This document shows positions 15,745 through 26,225 of a stretch of 30,776 bases of DNA, one piece after another (positions within the stretch are counted from its first letter, which is position 1; every line of letters begins with the position of its first letter). The notes below the pieces were generated by a model. It saw only the letters and a program-made list of their open reading frames with translations, did no database searches and was not told the DNA's origin. The position numbers were made by a program, and so were the translations under genes. Source of the DNA: Nemertoderma westbladi (Eukaryota > Xenacoelomorpha > Nemertodermatida > Nemertodermatidae); the NCBI GenBank assembly GCA_032718475.1, contig JAUCBJ010005196.1:1-30776 (forward strand), given 5' to 3'.

Positions 15745-18538
15745 GTGTATGTTAGGATTTAGGAGGGAGAAGACCGCCAAGGCGTAAAAGCACTAATAGG
15801 GGCCCAACTAAAATTAAAGATAAAATTAAAAATACTAATTAGATCTAAAAACCAATTTTACAAACATTCACAACAAATAAAAACATCAAAATCGTGCAGG
15901 TATATAAATTAGGTTAAGAGGTTGCAAATAGGCATATAGATAAATCATAATTAATTAAAACTATACAAATGACTTAAATCTACATTCTTAAGCAGACGAT
16001 TGAAAGTGATAACATTCGGCGCATTAACAACATCGTGAGGTAAACTGTTCCAAGTATTTACTGTACGTTGGGAAAAACGGTTATTTGAGATTACTAAGCG
16101 GCTAGACTGTATGTATAACTTGTAATTATGACCACGAAGACCCGGGCGTTGGACATACTCGAAAAAATCGCTAAACTGAATATCTACTTTACCATGACAC
16201 ATGTTATACACCAAACGCAAATCAAAAATAATACGCCTAGCTTGGAGAGGTTGCAAATTAAGAAATGCCAGCCTATTTATGTAGCTATCATCTAGGTATG
16301 AGATATTGCACCTCTTAAAAAGCCTGCGGGTAAAATAACGTTGCGCACGTTCAACTAGTTTAATATTGAAAAGCTGATGGGGTGACCAGACAACTGTACT
16401 AAATTCTAATAATGGTCGCACGTAGGATCTATAAGCAGTTAACAATGATTTCATATTGGAAGAATAAAAACACCGAAATATAATATTTATGACCTTGTAC
16501 GCCTTAAGAACCTGCTCCTTACAGTATTTACTAAATTTTAAATCGTTGCACATGGTAATACCTAGATCTTTACAACTAGTTTTAACTTCGAGACAATTAC
16601 CATTGAGAACATAATCACTTTGATCCAGTTTACGATTCCCAATATGCAAAACATGACATTTAGAAGTAGCAACACTCAATTGCCAAGTATTACACCAAAT
16701 CGACAATGTATCCAAAGCGCACTGAATGTCAACATGTTTACTATGGTCAGCGTAAATTTTTAGATCATCAGCAAATAGTTTAGTACTAACAGCATGCAAA
16801 TTATTAGGTAGGTCATAAATATAATAAATAAAACAGGGCCTACCACACTACCTTGAGGGGTACCCGATATGACGTCAACAAAATCTGAATAATTTCTACC
16901 AACAAGCACACGAAATTTACGATTTGATAAAAAAGAATGAAACCAAGCTAACAAATTACCGGAAATTCCGTAAGCAGCAAGTTTTAGCAATAGTTTGGCG
17001 TGGACGACCTTGTCGAAGGCCTTCTCGAAGTCAATGTAAACAACATCAACATCTTTTCGTTTGTCCAGAATCCGAAACCAATCATTAGTGCACTCAATTA
17101 AATGAGTCGCAGTTGATTTACGTTTTAAGAATCCGTGCTGCTGCTTAGAGATTAGGCGGTTAGTTAATAGATACGATAGTAACTCCTTATTTATAATCGT
17201 TTCCATTACTTTGCACGCAACACATGTAAGTGAAATAGGTCTGTAATTATACGGGTTAGATGAGTCTCCCTTTTTATACATAGGTATTACAATTGCTGTA
17301 CACCAAATAGAGGGTAAAGCGTGCGAAATGAATGACAATTCAAAAATAGCTGACAACGGCGCCGCTAGTTGGCGTGCCAGGTTCTTATACAAATTGCTAG
17401 GTAGACTATCGGGGGTATTACTAGTTTTACTAGGTAAATTGTGCAACACATTAAAAACAACATTGGGATTAAAATTAACATCGTGCAGTGAAATATTTGG
17501 TGGTGCCACATTATCAAAATACGGTGTAGACTTGTTGTCCTCGCAGTAATTTTCGGAAAGTACTTTGGAAAATATCTTAGCTTTAGTGGTATCATCAACA
17601 ATGACTTCGCCATTAAACTTTAGAGGAGCTATACCGGATTTATAATTTCTTTTGGAGTTTATATAACTAAAAATAGCATTTGGTTTACCAGATTCTAATA
17701 TTTTATTCTCTTTCAAACATGAATACCTGAATATTGTTCTAGTGATTTCCTTAGTACATTTTTTGTACTCGTTTTTACCCTGAATGGTATGGCGCCTTCG
17801 CCAGAGCAATTTCTTTTTACGTTGTAACTGTTTAATATGAAGCGGGTATTTCTTTTTGAAATCACTAGATATTTCCTTTTTAGGCACAAATTGATTAATA
17901 CCATGTTTTAATACGCAATCAAAAGCACACCAATGATCGTCTATAGTAGTACAAGAACTAAAAATATCGTGCCAATTCTGAGAATCTAAATAATTAGAAA
18001 AAGAAGTATAATCGCCATCTTTGAAATCAAAATACTGCAATGTGTCACTTTCGAAAAATTGGTAAGGGCCACATAAATTAAAAGTGACTGTGATGTGGTC
18101 GCTACTACAAAAGGGGGGATTTACTAGAACACTACTGACACATAGAACTTCTGTAGTGAACACCAAATCAAGGATATTATTGCCTCTAGTGGGCTTGTCT
18201 ACTAACTGGGTAAATCCAGCTTCATTAATACAGTTGAAAAAGCAACTATAAATATCGTTGATAGGAAAAGACATTTCTTCCCAGTTAAAATCTGGGAGAT
18301 TGAAATCACCGATACAGACAGTTGGGTAATTAACATCAGTAAGTGACGAAATACATTCACATAATAGGGTAATATCCTCGATTGAGTTTCCAGACTGAGA
18401 TCGATAAATACAAATTAAACGGGTAGGTGCGTCCCCTAATATATCGATAGCAACAACTTCACAATCAGAAAACTTACTGTTTAAAAATATCTGTGTACAT
18501 TTCAGGGATTTAAGCACAAAGGTTCCTCGAATTTTCTA
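15745..18538 (-). mobile_element. 5'-truncated non-LTR retrotransposon (jockey/CR1/L2-like)
   Basis: This covers the interrupted ORF2 (15951-18538) and a 3' untranslated tail down to roughly 15745, which includes the complement of GGCGTAAAAGCACTAATAGG. The 5' end stops inside the endonuclease domain at about 18535, as is usual for LINE insertions cut short during target-primed reverse transcription. The left boundary is approximate, because neither a clean tail repeat nor a target duplication is evident. A decayed relative lies at 3798-4501. Confidence 0.8.
15951..18538 (-). pseudogene. LINE ORF2: endonuclease (partial) plus reverse transcriptase, one frameshift
   Basis: From the 5' side the frame gives endonuclease blocks VCIGDFNLPDFNWEE, TRGNNILDLVFTT and SSDHITVTF (the GDFN and SDH motifs of EEP nucleases). 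Reverse transcriptase blocks follow: NYRPISLTCVACKVMETII, FLKRKSTATHL, VVYIDFEKAFDKVVH (motif A), SGTPQGSVVGPVLFIIF (motif B) and, in another frame, KLFADDLKIYADH (catalytic FADD). The change of frame falls at about 16810-16835, between GPVLFIIF and DLPNNLHAVS, and is explained by a one-base loss. The C-terminal part ends with a conserved RAQRYFTRRLF...YLDDSYINRLAFLN-type region. The endonuclease N-terminus is missing. Apart from the truncation and one frameshift it is well preserved, so it is fairly young. Confidence 0.88.
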
Positions 18539-20040
18539 CTGTCAGACTGTATTCAGAACAGGAATCCAGACAAGGAGCAGGCAGGTGCACAGAAGCATAG
18601 AGGCTGCTTAGAACAAATAACAACTTTACAACTAATTATCAATTATTCGAAATTTACAAAGCAGAAGCTCTTCATTGTTTTTGTAGATTTCTCAGCCGCA
18701 TTTGATACTGTCAACAGGAAGAAGCTTATTGATCTGCTGCATGATATGGGATGCGGTACGCGGATGTTAAATGCCTTACGGGAGTTGTATAGGTTGTCCT
18801 ATGGGTGTATTGGAGATGAAACGTTCCTCATATCTGTTGGAGTTTTGCAGGGTGGGCCATCCAGCTTACACTTATTTACTCTGTATGTTAACCCACTAAT
18901 AAAACTCTTGAAGTCTCTCGGCCCAGATGGTTTTTTGAATGCCCTTCATGCACTGTTATTAGTCGATGACTCTGCAATATTACCCACGTCTCGGCCTAAA
19001 TGTATTCAGAAGCTAATGGCGCTAGTGCAGTTTTGTAATGAATTTGGACTAAGAATAAACCAGAAAAAGACTAAATTTATGGTTATAGGTGGTGTAGCCG
19101 ATGATCTAAATCCTATAGTAATTGATAGCAGCCTTACAATTAATAACTGTTTACATTACGTTTACTTGGGTTCTCCGATTGCTCAGTCTGGGAGAATTTC
19201 AGATGTTATTAACCTGCACTTAAAAGATAAATCAAAGCACGTTTTAAAGTATCATTCATTCTTGTCTAAGCATAATATGGCTCCAATAAGTGTAAAACTC
19301 CAAGTTCTGAGGGCTGGTGTAACAAGTGCTCTTCTGTATGGCTGTGAATCTTGGATTGGTGCATCTGTGTTAATGTAAAATATTGTGAAATGCTAAAGGG
19401 TGCCCTTGGAGTCCGATCTTCTGTTTGCCACGACCTTATGTTTCTTGAATCTGGTCTTTTAGATGTTGAAACAATCGTAAAAAAAAGACAGCTAAACTTC
19501 CTAGCTAAATCGATTGAGGACCCAGAGAGACACGAACTCCTGTGGTTTGCACTTAGCCTTGCCGATTCTGTCTCATCTCCTATGGCAAAAGCAGTAAAAA
19601 AACTATTAGACGCTGGAGACAGTGGAAAACAATTTCGTGACAACTTGATTGACAGGGTTTCAAATAGTAACTCAACACGCCGACTAGTTTACCGTGATTT
19701 TAATCCATCACTACAGAAATGTCCTCTCTTTCATGTTCAACATGTTGCACATATTTCGGAGCCGCACCGCATTGCTTTAACACGATTTAAATTACTGTCA
19801 ACCCACCTGGCTGTGGAAACTGGCCGTTGGTCGCGAATACCAGCGAGCTCAAGAATTTGTCGATGCGGGTCCATCCAAACTGAACGACATGTGTTGCTTG
19901 ATTGCCCCCTTATCACCCCTCTAAGGTTACCGTTGACAAATATAATAAATTTTCAATCCTGTGAAACAGTGCTTAGTTGTGCACACATGGATTTGCTTGC
20001 TAAATTTATCTTTGACGTGCTACGAATCCTTGAAGATTGA
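18539..20040 (+). pseudogene. Second LINE family: reverse transcriptase, 5' truncated, one frameshift
   Basis: The frame is open from about 18539 (DKEQAGAQKHRGCLEQITTL), well before the first ATG at 18746. RT motifs are VFVDFSAAFDTVNRKKL (A), VGVLQGGPSSLHLFTLYVN (B), LLVDDSAIL (the catalytic D-D pair) and GLRINQKKTKFMVIGG. The EQAGAQ...RGC...VDF block is characteristic of a LINE family widespread in aquatic invertebrates. The first frame ends at 19378 just after YGCESW; the downstream frame (from about 19351) continues as CEMLKGALGVRSSVCHDLMF to 20040, so one frameshift lies near 19350-19378. The C-terminus has RICRCGSIQTERHVLLDCPL, a C-x-C...H-x4-C zinc-knuckle-like motif. It is a different family from the adjoining - strand LINE. 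Confidence 0.87.
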
Positions 20041-21260
20041 TTTGTTTTTGTTTTTATAATGAAATACAATTCTCTGATTCAAATTTATATATTATTCGCA
20101 TTTTTAGTATAATGGTTATAATAGACGCCTGTGTACTAAGTTTATGATTTAATTGAAATCCACAAATATATATTTTGGTGTAATGTTATGTAGCTAGCCT
20201 TAATTTAAAATAATATTTGATGAAATTGATTATTCTGTGGCTTAATGATAGTGTCTAGGTCATTATATATCTAGGTCATATAATTAGTTATTTTTTTTTT
20301 TTTTTTGGTGAACTAGATTAAAGTAATAATTTAATAATTCAGCCTTTGTATACAGCCTTTGTCAGCCTTTGTATTTAAGTGATACTATTAATTACCTACT
20401 AGTTGTATAATTTGGACTAATGCGTTTGGTGTTACTATATTGAATTTATCAAACTTCGTAATTGGTCAATAAAACATATATATATATTATAAAGTATATT
20501 AAGCTCGTGTTAACTGTTAATACAGTAATAGTAGTTATTATAGATTAAAAAAAAGAAAACAAATTACAGGTAATTAAAATAGAATTGTATCATTATTAGT
20601 TCGGGGACAACCACTGATAATAATAAGTTCAAAATATATAGGCCTATTATATAATATACATATACATACATACATTTATATTCACCAGGTCATTATTTAT
20701 AATAACATACAGACATAACATTTATTTACAGTATTTCCATAGGTATCATTTTTTTAGAAATTTTAATGACTTTAACCCCTTGCCATAACAGTATGTTTAT
20801 TTTCAAGTAATAATATTTTAATAGTAATTTTAATTATTGATTTTTTTTATTTTTATTTATTTACAACAATTTACTACACTACTACACAATACAAGATATT
20901 AATGTGCAATTCATATGCATTGATCTTTGAACATGTAAATAGGTAGGCCCTACCAGTAATAATAATATGATAACTTTTAAGAGTATTTTAAAAATATTAC
21001 TGTTTATCATTTTTTAATTCACCAGGAACTAACAGACTAACGTGCAGTCTGTGACATGAATTATGCATTGCCTTAATTTACTTTTATTTTACCGGTCCCC
21101 TTTAATATCTGTGATAATGTGAATAGTCTCGTAAATTTTCGAATTGACAGAACAATAACTTTTATGATAGGCCCTATATGTAATAAGATTCGACAATAAT
21201 TATCAAATGTATTTTTAGTTCAAAATTTAATTAAAATTTAGGCCCCTCGCCCCTATAGCT
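20041..21260. other. AT-rich non-coding stretch, partly LINE 3' tail
   Basis: The first part is presumably the 3' untranslated region of the preceding LINE, containing a T15-16 run near 20291-20306. The rest is low-complexity AT-rich DNA (TATA/TACATA runs near 20475 and 20650). No ORF or RNA gene is supported. Confidence 0.5.
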
Positions 21261-21267
21261 TTTGTCG

Positions 21268-21400
21268 GGTAAGTGTCGATTCGCCCCAAGTCGATTCGCC
21301 CCAAATTTTAGGGGCATATGCTGATATGAACCTGGCACCTGGGGCGCATCGACTTGGACAGTTGACTGATTAGCCCCACCTTCCAAGTCCATTCGCCCCA
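21268..21400. repeat. Short element with repeated TCGATTCGCCCCAA motif
   Basis: GTCGATTCGCCCCAA occurs twice in tandem (from about 21277), an inverted form TGGGGCGCATCGACTTGG follows near 21340, and AAGTCCATTCGCCCCA comes at the right end (about 21384-21399). This mixture of direct and inverted copies suggests a small decayed inverted-repeat element. Confidence 0.55.
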
Positions 21401-21459
21401 GATGATATTATTGAATGTTTTACTAATATTCTTTTTAGGTACAATGATATTAGAAAGTG

Positions 21460-21705
21460 CAATATTGAAATCTTGTTACAAACAGTACCCTCGATTACAG
21501 GATTACGTGTAATATTTTGTAGACCTTCAATCTAATAAATTGCCCTACAGTATAAATCTTGTTACAAACACATTTACCCTCGATTAGGCCTACATTATGC
21601 GTTATATTTTTTAGATCTTCAATCTACCGGTATTGCAATAAATTACAGTACCGGTAGAATTCTTGTTACAAACACTTTTGAACTTCGATTACGTGTAGCA
21701 TTTTC
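21460..21705. repeat. Three degenerate tandem copies of an 87-103-bp unit
   Basis: Each copy contains CTTGTTACAAACA, then a (T)CGATTA block, then a TTAGA/TAGACCTTCAATCTA stretch. Copies start near 21472, 21559 and 21662. They differ by substitutions and ACCGGTA-containing insertions. Confidence 0.7.
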
Positions 21706-21813
21706 TCAAGATTGATAAGACTCGACTTGAGATTGACTCAAATTGATAAGGTAAATCAAGCAAATTCAAATGTTGTTTCTATCTACTTTCCTTTTAAGCT
21801 TCGATATATTGAA

Positions 21814-21822
21814 TCACGTGAC
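21814..21822. promoter_or_regulatory. TCACGTGAC, possible M-box/CLEAR site
   Basis: TCACGTGA is the palindromic E-box preferred by MITF/TFE factors. It lies about 1.5 kb upstream of a MiT/TFE coding region (23342), so autoregulation is conceivable. A single 8-bp match in 30 kb is weak evidence. Confidence 0.25.
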
Positions 21823-22189
21823 TCCCATGCAACCGTGACAACTCTCATAGACAACTCTTGTGGCTCGGCAAGGTGCAAGGGTTCGAACCCGCGGGACCTA
21901 GAAGCATAGGCTACATAATGAATTAGACAGTTAGATGTGAAACAAATTGATATTGTGAACCTCTGGTCATTTCATAATCTGGTACTTCTGCAGTAGTTGG
22001 TTGTTCTGTTGTTAATTGCAAAATAAATATAAATAAAAACTTATTAGGCCTATGATATGCAAAACAGCAATATATTAGGTAGATACCGATAGGACACTAC
22101 AGCATTATGTACAGTTGATATGCAAAACTAAAATGGTAGGGCATTCATTACTGCATTACGTACAGTCGATTTAAGAAACACATTACAAG

Positions 22190-22880
22190 AAACACAAGGT
22201 ACATTTGGTAGGAGATTATGCAGTTATGTCATGTCAGTATGTGCATTTGGTAGGAGATTAGGCCTATGCAGTTATGTCTGTATGTCATGTCAGTATGTAC
22301 ATTTGGTAGGAGATTATGCAGTTATGTCATGTCAGTATGTACATTTGGTAGGAGATTATGCAGTTATGTCATGTCGTCAGTATGTACATTTGGTAGGAGA
22401 TTATGCAGTTATCTGGTTATGTCAGTATGTACATTTGGTACGAGATTATGCAGTTATGTCATGTCAGTATGTACATTTGGTAGGAGATTATGCAGTTATG
22501 TCATGTCATGTCAGTATGTACATTTGGTAGGAGATTATGCAGTTATCTGGTTATGTCATATCAGTATGTAGTATCTACATTTGGTAGGAGATTATGCAGT
22601 TATGTCATGTCACTCATGTCAGTATGTACATTTGGTAGGAGATTATGCAGTTATGTCATGTCAGTATACATTTGGTAGGAGATTATGCAGTTATGTCATG
22701 TCAGTAAGTACATTTGGTACGTGATTATGCAGTTATATCATGTCAGTATGTACATTTGGTACGATATTATGCAGTTGTCATGTCAGTATGTACATTTGGT
22801 AGGAGATTATGCAGTTATGTCATGTCAGTATGTACATTTGGTAGGAGATTATGCAGTTATGTCATGTCAGTATGTAGATT
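22190..22880. repeat. 42-bp minisatellite, about 15 copies
   Basis: The unit is close to GTTATGTCATGTCAGTATGT followed by ACATTTGGTAGGAGATTATGCA. Because 42 is a multiple of three, open frames run through all three + frames (CTFGRRLCSYVMSV-type repeats); these are not genes. Variants insert TCTGG or duplicate TCATG. Related single units lie on both sides (22040-22190 and 22890-23000). Confidence 0.93.
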
Positions 22881-23341
22881 TGATTTAAAAATATAAAAAG
22901 GTACCGGTAGGGCATTGCATTAAAGTACAGTCGATTTAAGAGTCGATATAAAAATGAAGGACATTTGGTAGGACATTAGGCCTATGTACCGGTACAGTTG
23001 ATTTTTATAACCGGCAGACCGGTAGAATTAATAGGTAACTACTAACTATGGAAGAAAGTATTAATTTACTGTTTATTGCAGCTGGTATAATACCGGTAGT
23101 CAACCGAAAAAATCATTAATTGTCACACCTTGACCTTAACCCCCAGTACCCTATCGATCGGATCGGACTGTCGGAGTCACTCGTTTTGACGCCTCTGTTG
23201 CTCTGTTTGCTGTTTGCCAGCTGTCGTTGTGCTGGTTTATTAGTTGATCCTCTAGTCTAGTACCTACCTACCGACCTATACATACATACCCCTAGTACTG
23301 TACCGATAAAAGAACACCATCTTTTTGTGGACTTGTTGTTA

Positions 23342-24694
23342 ATGACTTCGAGGATTCAACTGCGCCAACAGCTGGCTAGAGAGCAGGCCCTGCGAGAGGA
23401 ATGGAACGAAGCAAGTCGAGGTGGTCATCAGTCTAGAGAGAGGGCTTACAGTGTACCGACCAGTTCCAGCACCACTAGTCTGCCTGGGTCGCTAGCCGGT
23501 ATGGAACAGTCGAACCGTGGGAATCAGTTGCAGCAGACAGACCATGTCACTAGCGGGTTGAGGCTGCTGAATCCGACTGAATTCCATCTACAGATGAGTC
23601 ACGAGCGGCAACTCCGCGAGCTAATGAAAGCGACGAGTTCCAGGGAAGTGACGGCGTTGGCGCAGCTGTGTGGGCGTAGCGGCCCGATTACATTGCGGGA
23701 GTTTCTAGCGACGGAGGCGGAAGGTTTCGTCGTGTCGCCTCCCAGCGGCGTCCAACGGAACCCAACCAGCCCCCATCCCGACCCGAACGTGGACGAGATG
23801 TTTATGGGGATCGCTAGTCTCGACAGCCCCGGTGGGAACACAGAGGACAGTCTCGATCTAATTGAACCGACATTGTCTACGACGCTGCCCCACGACAGTG
23901 TCGGACTGCTGCGAACGATAAACGAACCGCTGTCGGCCAGCTGTCCGGATTACAGTCCGACCCCGTTTAATAAAGACCGTCAGAAGAAGGACAACCACAA
24001 CATGATAGAAAGACGTCGTCGTTACAACATAAACGACAGAATAAAAGAGTTGGGAGGCATGTTGCCGGGTAAACCCGACGCCGAATCCAAGATGAACAAA
24101 GGGACCATCCTTAAATGGACCGTGGATTATATAAAACAGTTACAGCGGGATATTCAGAGGAACAAGGACTCGACAGAGGCGAATAAGTTGCTGCTCCTTC
24201 AGAATCAGCAGTTGCAGAATCAGTTACGGGACATGGAATCGGCGTTTATGACTCGTGTGTGCGGAGGAGAGGGGGTCGACATCGAGGGTTTGAGTTTCCT
24301 TACTCCGCCGTACTCGCAGTCGCTGCCAGTGATACAGGGGGAGATGCAACGAGTGCCCAGAACGCTGGTCTCATCACTGGAGGTGGGGTTATCCACCGAC
24401 GCCAATCCCCGGCTGGTGTCCCCCAGCCACCCTGCAGCCTCACCCCACCTACTAACCACCTCACCCAACCCACTAACCACCTCACCCAACCCGCTAAACG
24501 CGTTAAACATAAAGGAGGAAGGCCCAGGCCTCTGCCCATCTTCTGACCAATCAGGAGCCCCTGAGCTCGACACATCCGACCGCTATTGGTCCGGAATGGA
24601 CCATGACTTCCTGCTGGGGAGTCTTTCTCCCGTCACTATGGATACGGGTCAGTTAGACTGCAACATGTACATGGATGAGAACGAGCATTACTGA
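23342..24694 (+). CDS. MITF: MiT/TFE-family bHLH-leucine-zipper transcription factor, intronless
   Basis: 450 residues from ATG 23342; the upstream frame has no ATG and a stop at 23258-23260. The N-terminus [20 protein letters not shown] matches the Rag-GTPase-binding segment that brings MITF/TFEB to lysosomes. NPTEFHLQ (77-84) matches the NPT-x-x-H-x-Q block. [14 protein letters not shown] (150-163) corresponds to the acidic activation segment. LSASCPD (197-203) keeps the S-C-P mTORC1/14-3-3 site. The basic region and HLH run from [20 protein letters not shown] (215-234) to about 268, followed by a Leu/Gln-rich zipper to about 300. NIKEE (389-393) fits the sumoylation motif psi-K-x-E seen in MITF as [12 protein letters not shown] (424-431) resembles the C-terminal LSPV block. 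Residues 367-386 contain 21-bp coding repeats (TTSPNPL). Single-exon structure is unusual, because animal MiT/TFE genes have several introns. It is probably a functional retrogene. MITF, TFEB and TFE3 cannot be told apart here. Confidence 0.9.
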   Translation: MTSRIQLRQQLAREQALREEWNEASRGGHQSRERAYSVPTSSSTTSLPGSLAGMEQSNRGNQLQQTDHVTSGLRLLNPTEFHLQMSHERQLRELMKATSSREVTALAQLCGRSGPITLREFLATEAEGFVVSPPSGVQRNPTSPHPDPNVDEMFMGIASLDSPGGNTEDSLDLIEPTLSTTLPHDSVGLLRTINEPLSASCPDYSPTPFNKDRQKKDNHNMIERRRRYNINDRIKELGGMLPGKPDAESKMNKGTILKWTVDYIKQLQRDIQRNKDSTEANKLLLLQNQQLQNQLRDMESAFMTRVCGGEGVDIEGLSFLTPPYSQSLPVIQGEMQRVPRTLVSSLEVGLSTDANPRLVSPSHPAASPHLLTTSPNPLTTSPNPLNALNIKEEGPGLCPSSDQSGAPELDTSDRYWSGMDHDFLLGSLSPVTMDTGQLDCNMYMDENEHY

Positions 24695-24995
24695 CGAGGC
24701 CTTTTGGTTGGAAATTGTTGCTCAATATTAATGTAATACAGCTATTCAACTGGTTTGGGGTGCTCGCAAACATTGCTTAAGTTCTGAATTAATTAATTGC
24801 GCTAATAATACAAATACAGTAATTAGTTGAGGCAGTAAGTTTATATTACTATGTTTATTTCTATCTATGCTTATAGAAATAAGTTTATTTCATTCCTTAA
24901 GTGCTTTTATTCTATTGTTATTTTGTATATAAAGATATCATTTATTTAGTTTACTTAGTTCGGTTTACCATAAATTAATTACTTTTTGCTTTTTT

Positions 24996-25001
24996 AATAA
25001 A
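24996..25001 (+). terminator. Candidate poly(A) signal AATAAA for the MiT/TFE gene
   Basis: AATAAA lies 302 bp downstream of the stop codon, followed by a GGAGG / T-rich stretch. In AT-rich DNA such hexamers also occur by chance. Confidence 0.35.
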
Positions 25002-25261
25002 GATAGCGGGAGGTTCTCCTATACTCTTAATGAGATATTATTTTGTTTGTCGAAATATTTTTGAATATATTTTTTGGAGTACTGAGTTCTACTGAGTTCG
25101 TATATTTAAGTTCCTGTAATTATTTCTTTCTTAAATAAGATGATCCAACTAATACAGTTAATTCTCTACTTGTCTCTTTTCAGTGCTAATGTTTCTTTCC
25201 AGTCCTATGTTTTCATTATATCTTATAAAAAAAATGCTTTAATTTAAAGTCATTTCTTTTT

Positions 25262-25373
25262 CTACTTCATCCCGTGTGCCGGTATTTTTCTACTTCATAC
25301 CGTGTGCCGGTATTTTTCTACTTCATCCCGTGTGCCGGTATTTTTCTACTTCATACCGTGTACCGGTATTATA
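25262..25373. repeat. Four tandem copies of a 28-bp unit
   Basis: CTACTTCATCCCGTGTGCCG and eight more bases repeat with exact 28-bp spacing from 25262, 25290, 25318 and 25346. Units 1 and 3 carry CATCCCG and units 2 and 4 CATACCG, so the array grew as a 56-bp dimer. Confidence 0.93.
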
Positions 25374-25872
25374 TCGTGACCATAGACCAGAACAAACACA
25401 GCAAATAGTATCGTTTCGATAAAAAAAACTACCCCATTTGCATTTGCCTCAGTGAGGTTCCATTCTCCTAATTTTTTGCAGAGGGGTCAGGGAAGATGCA
25501 ATAATTAATTATAAAAAAATAACAACTGGTTTGGTTATCAGAATAATATGAAGAAACTGCTTTTGGTAATTTATCAGAGAGGCAGAACAACACATGAAGT
25601 TACTTCGTGACATTACTCCGGGATAGATGGAACAACCCACACCAATTCCATGACTTGGTGCGTTGTTTTACCTCTCATATGTTACAACTTTAATGTTGTG
25701 TGGGTAGTTCTGTACTCATATATATATCTCAATATCTTCTGTTATTATAATGGAACAATATACGGCTTTAGGATTTTAACATATTATATATGATGTATAA
25801 CTCCCATCTGGCATCTTTTTGATGAAAAGAATGGGTTGCTGTGGATCTATGGTCACGATATTTATATTTTCT
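25370..25872. repeat. Inverted-repeat pair bounding about 500 bp, possible MITE
   Basis: ATATCGTGACCATAGA...CA.CAGCAA at 25373-25408 is mirrored by TTGCTGTGGATCTATGGTCACGATAT near 25832-25862. The arms are short (30-40 bp) and no target duplication was established. Confidence 0.5.
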
Positions 25873-26225
25873 CGTTTTCTTTGCTAGAAATGCGTATTTT
25901 CCTCTTTTGAATTTTTTACAGATTCAAAGGTTTTCAATGACCTTTATTTCTATGTTAATTAATTTAAGTTTATTGTTTCTTCTGAGAATCAAGATATTTG
26001 CAGTAATTTAGACTTAGCCATTTCATCTTAACTTTCAAACAAATTCGAAAACCTTTAATTCATTTTTCTCATAAGTCTAAGCCGCCATGACCTGTGGATC
26101 CAGTAAATATTGGTGATCATTTGTACCGGCAGTGTTTAACTATAATATTATTACAACTTTCAGTTTGATAAAGTCTCTGTGTATTGAATGTTCTTTGCAA
26201 TTCCTGTCCCTTTTAAGATAAAGTC

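Larger units (their letters stand above)
24695..26225. other. Non-coding DNA downstream of the MiT/TFE gene
   Basis: This is AT-rich, probably 3' untranslated region at first, with a candidate poly(A) signal at 24996-25001. It then contains a 28-bp tandem repeat (25262-25373) and an inverted pair with arms near 25370-25410 and 25830-25872. No second coding frame or RNA gene is supported. Confidence 0.5.

Noticed and set aside
15490-15780. - strand frame with Gly-Ala and Ser-Arg runs
   Set aside because: It is a translation of the CTCCGG hexamer array at the right end of the hAT-like element.
21865-21905. tRNA gene or SINE head from GGGTTCGAACCCG near 21879
   Set aside because: There is a good B-box match but no A-box, D-arm or acceptor pairing at the right distance.
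22190-22880. CRISPR array
   Set aside because: The units are adjacent tandem repeats with no unique spacers, in animal nuclear DNA.
22231-22896. Repeated CTFGRRLCSYVMSV-type proteins on the + strand
   Set aside because: The 42-bp unit is 14 codons long, so every frame without a stop remains open. No gene features are present.
23327-23341. Upstream GTG (23327) as start of the MiT/TFE protein
   Set aside because: GTG is not a normal animal start. ATG 23342 begins exactly at the conserved family N-terminus (MTSRIQLR).
24220-24575. Antisense and shifted frames within the MiT/TFE coding region
   Set aside because: They are shadows of a GC-rich coding sequence and have no independent similarity.
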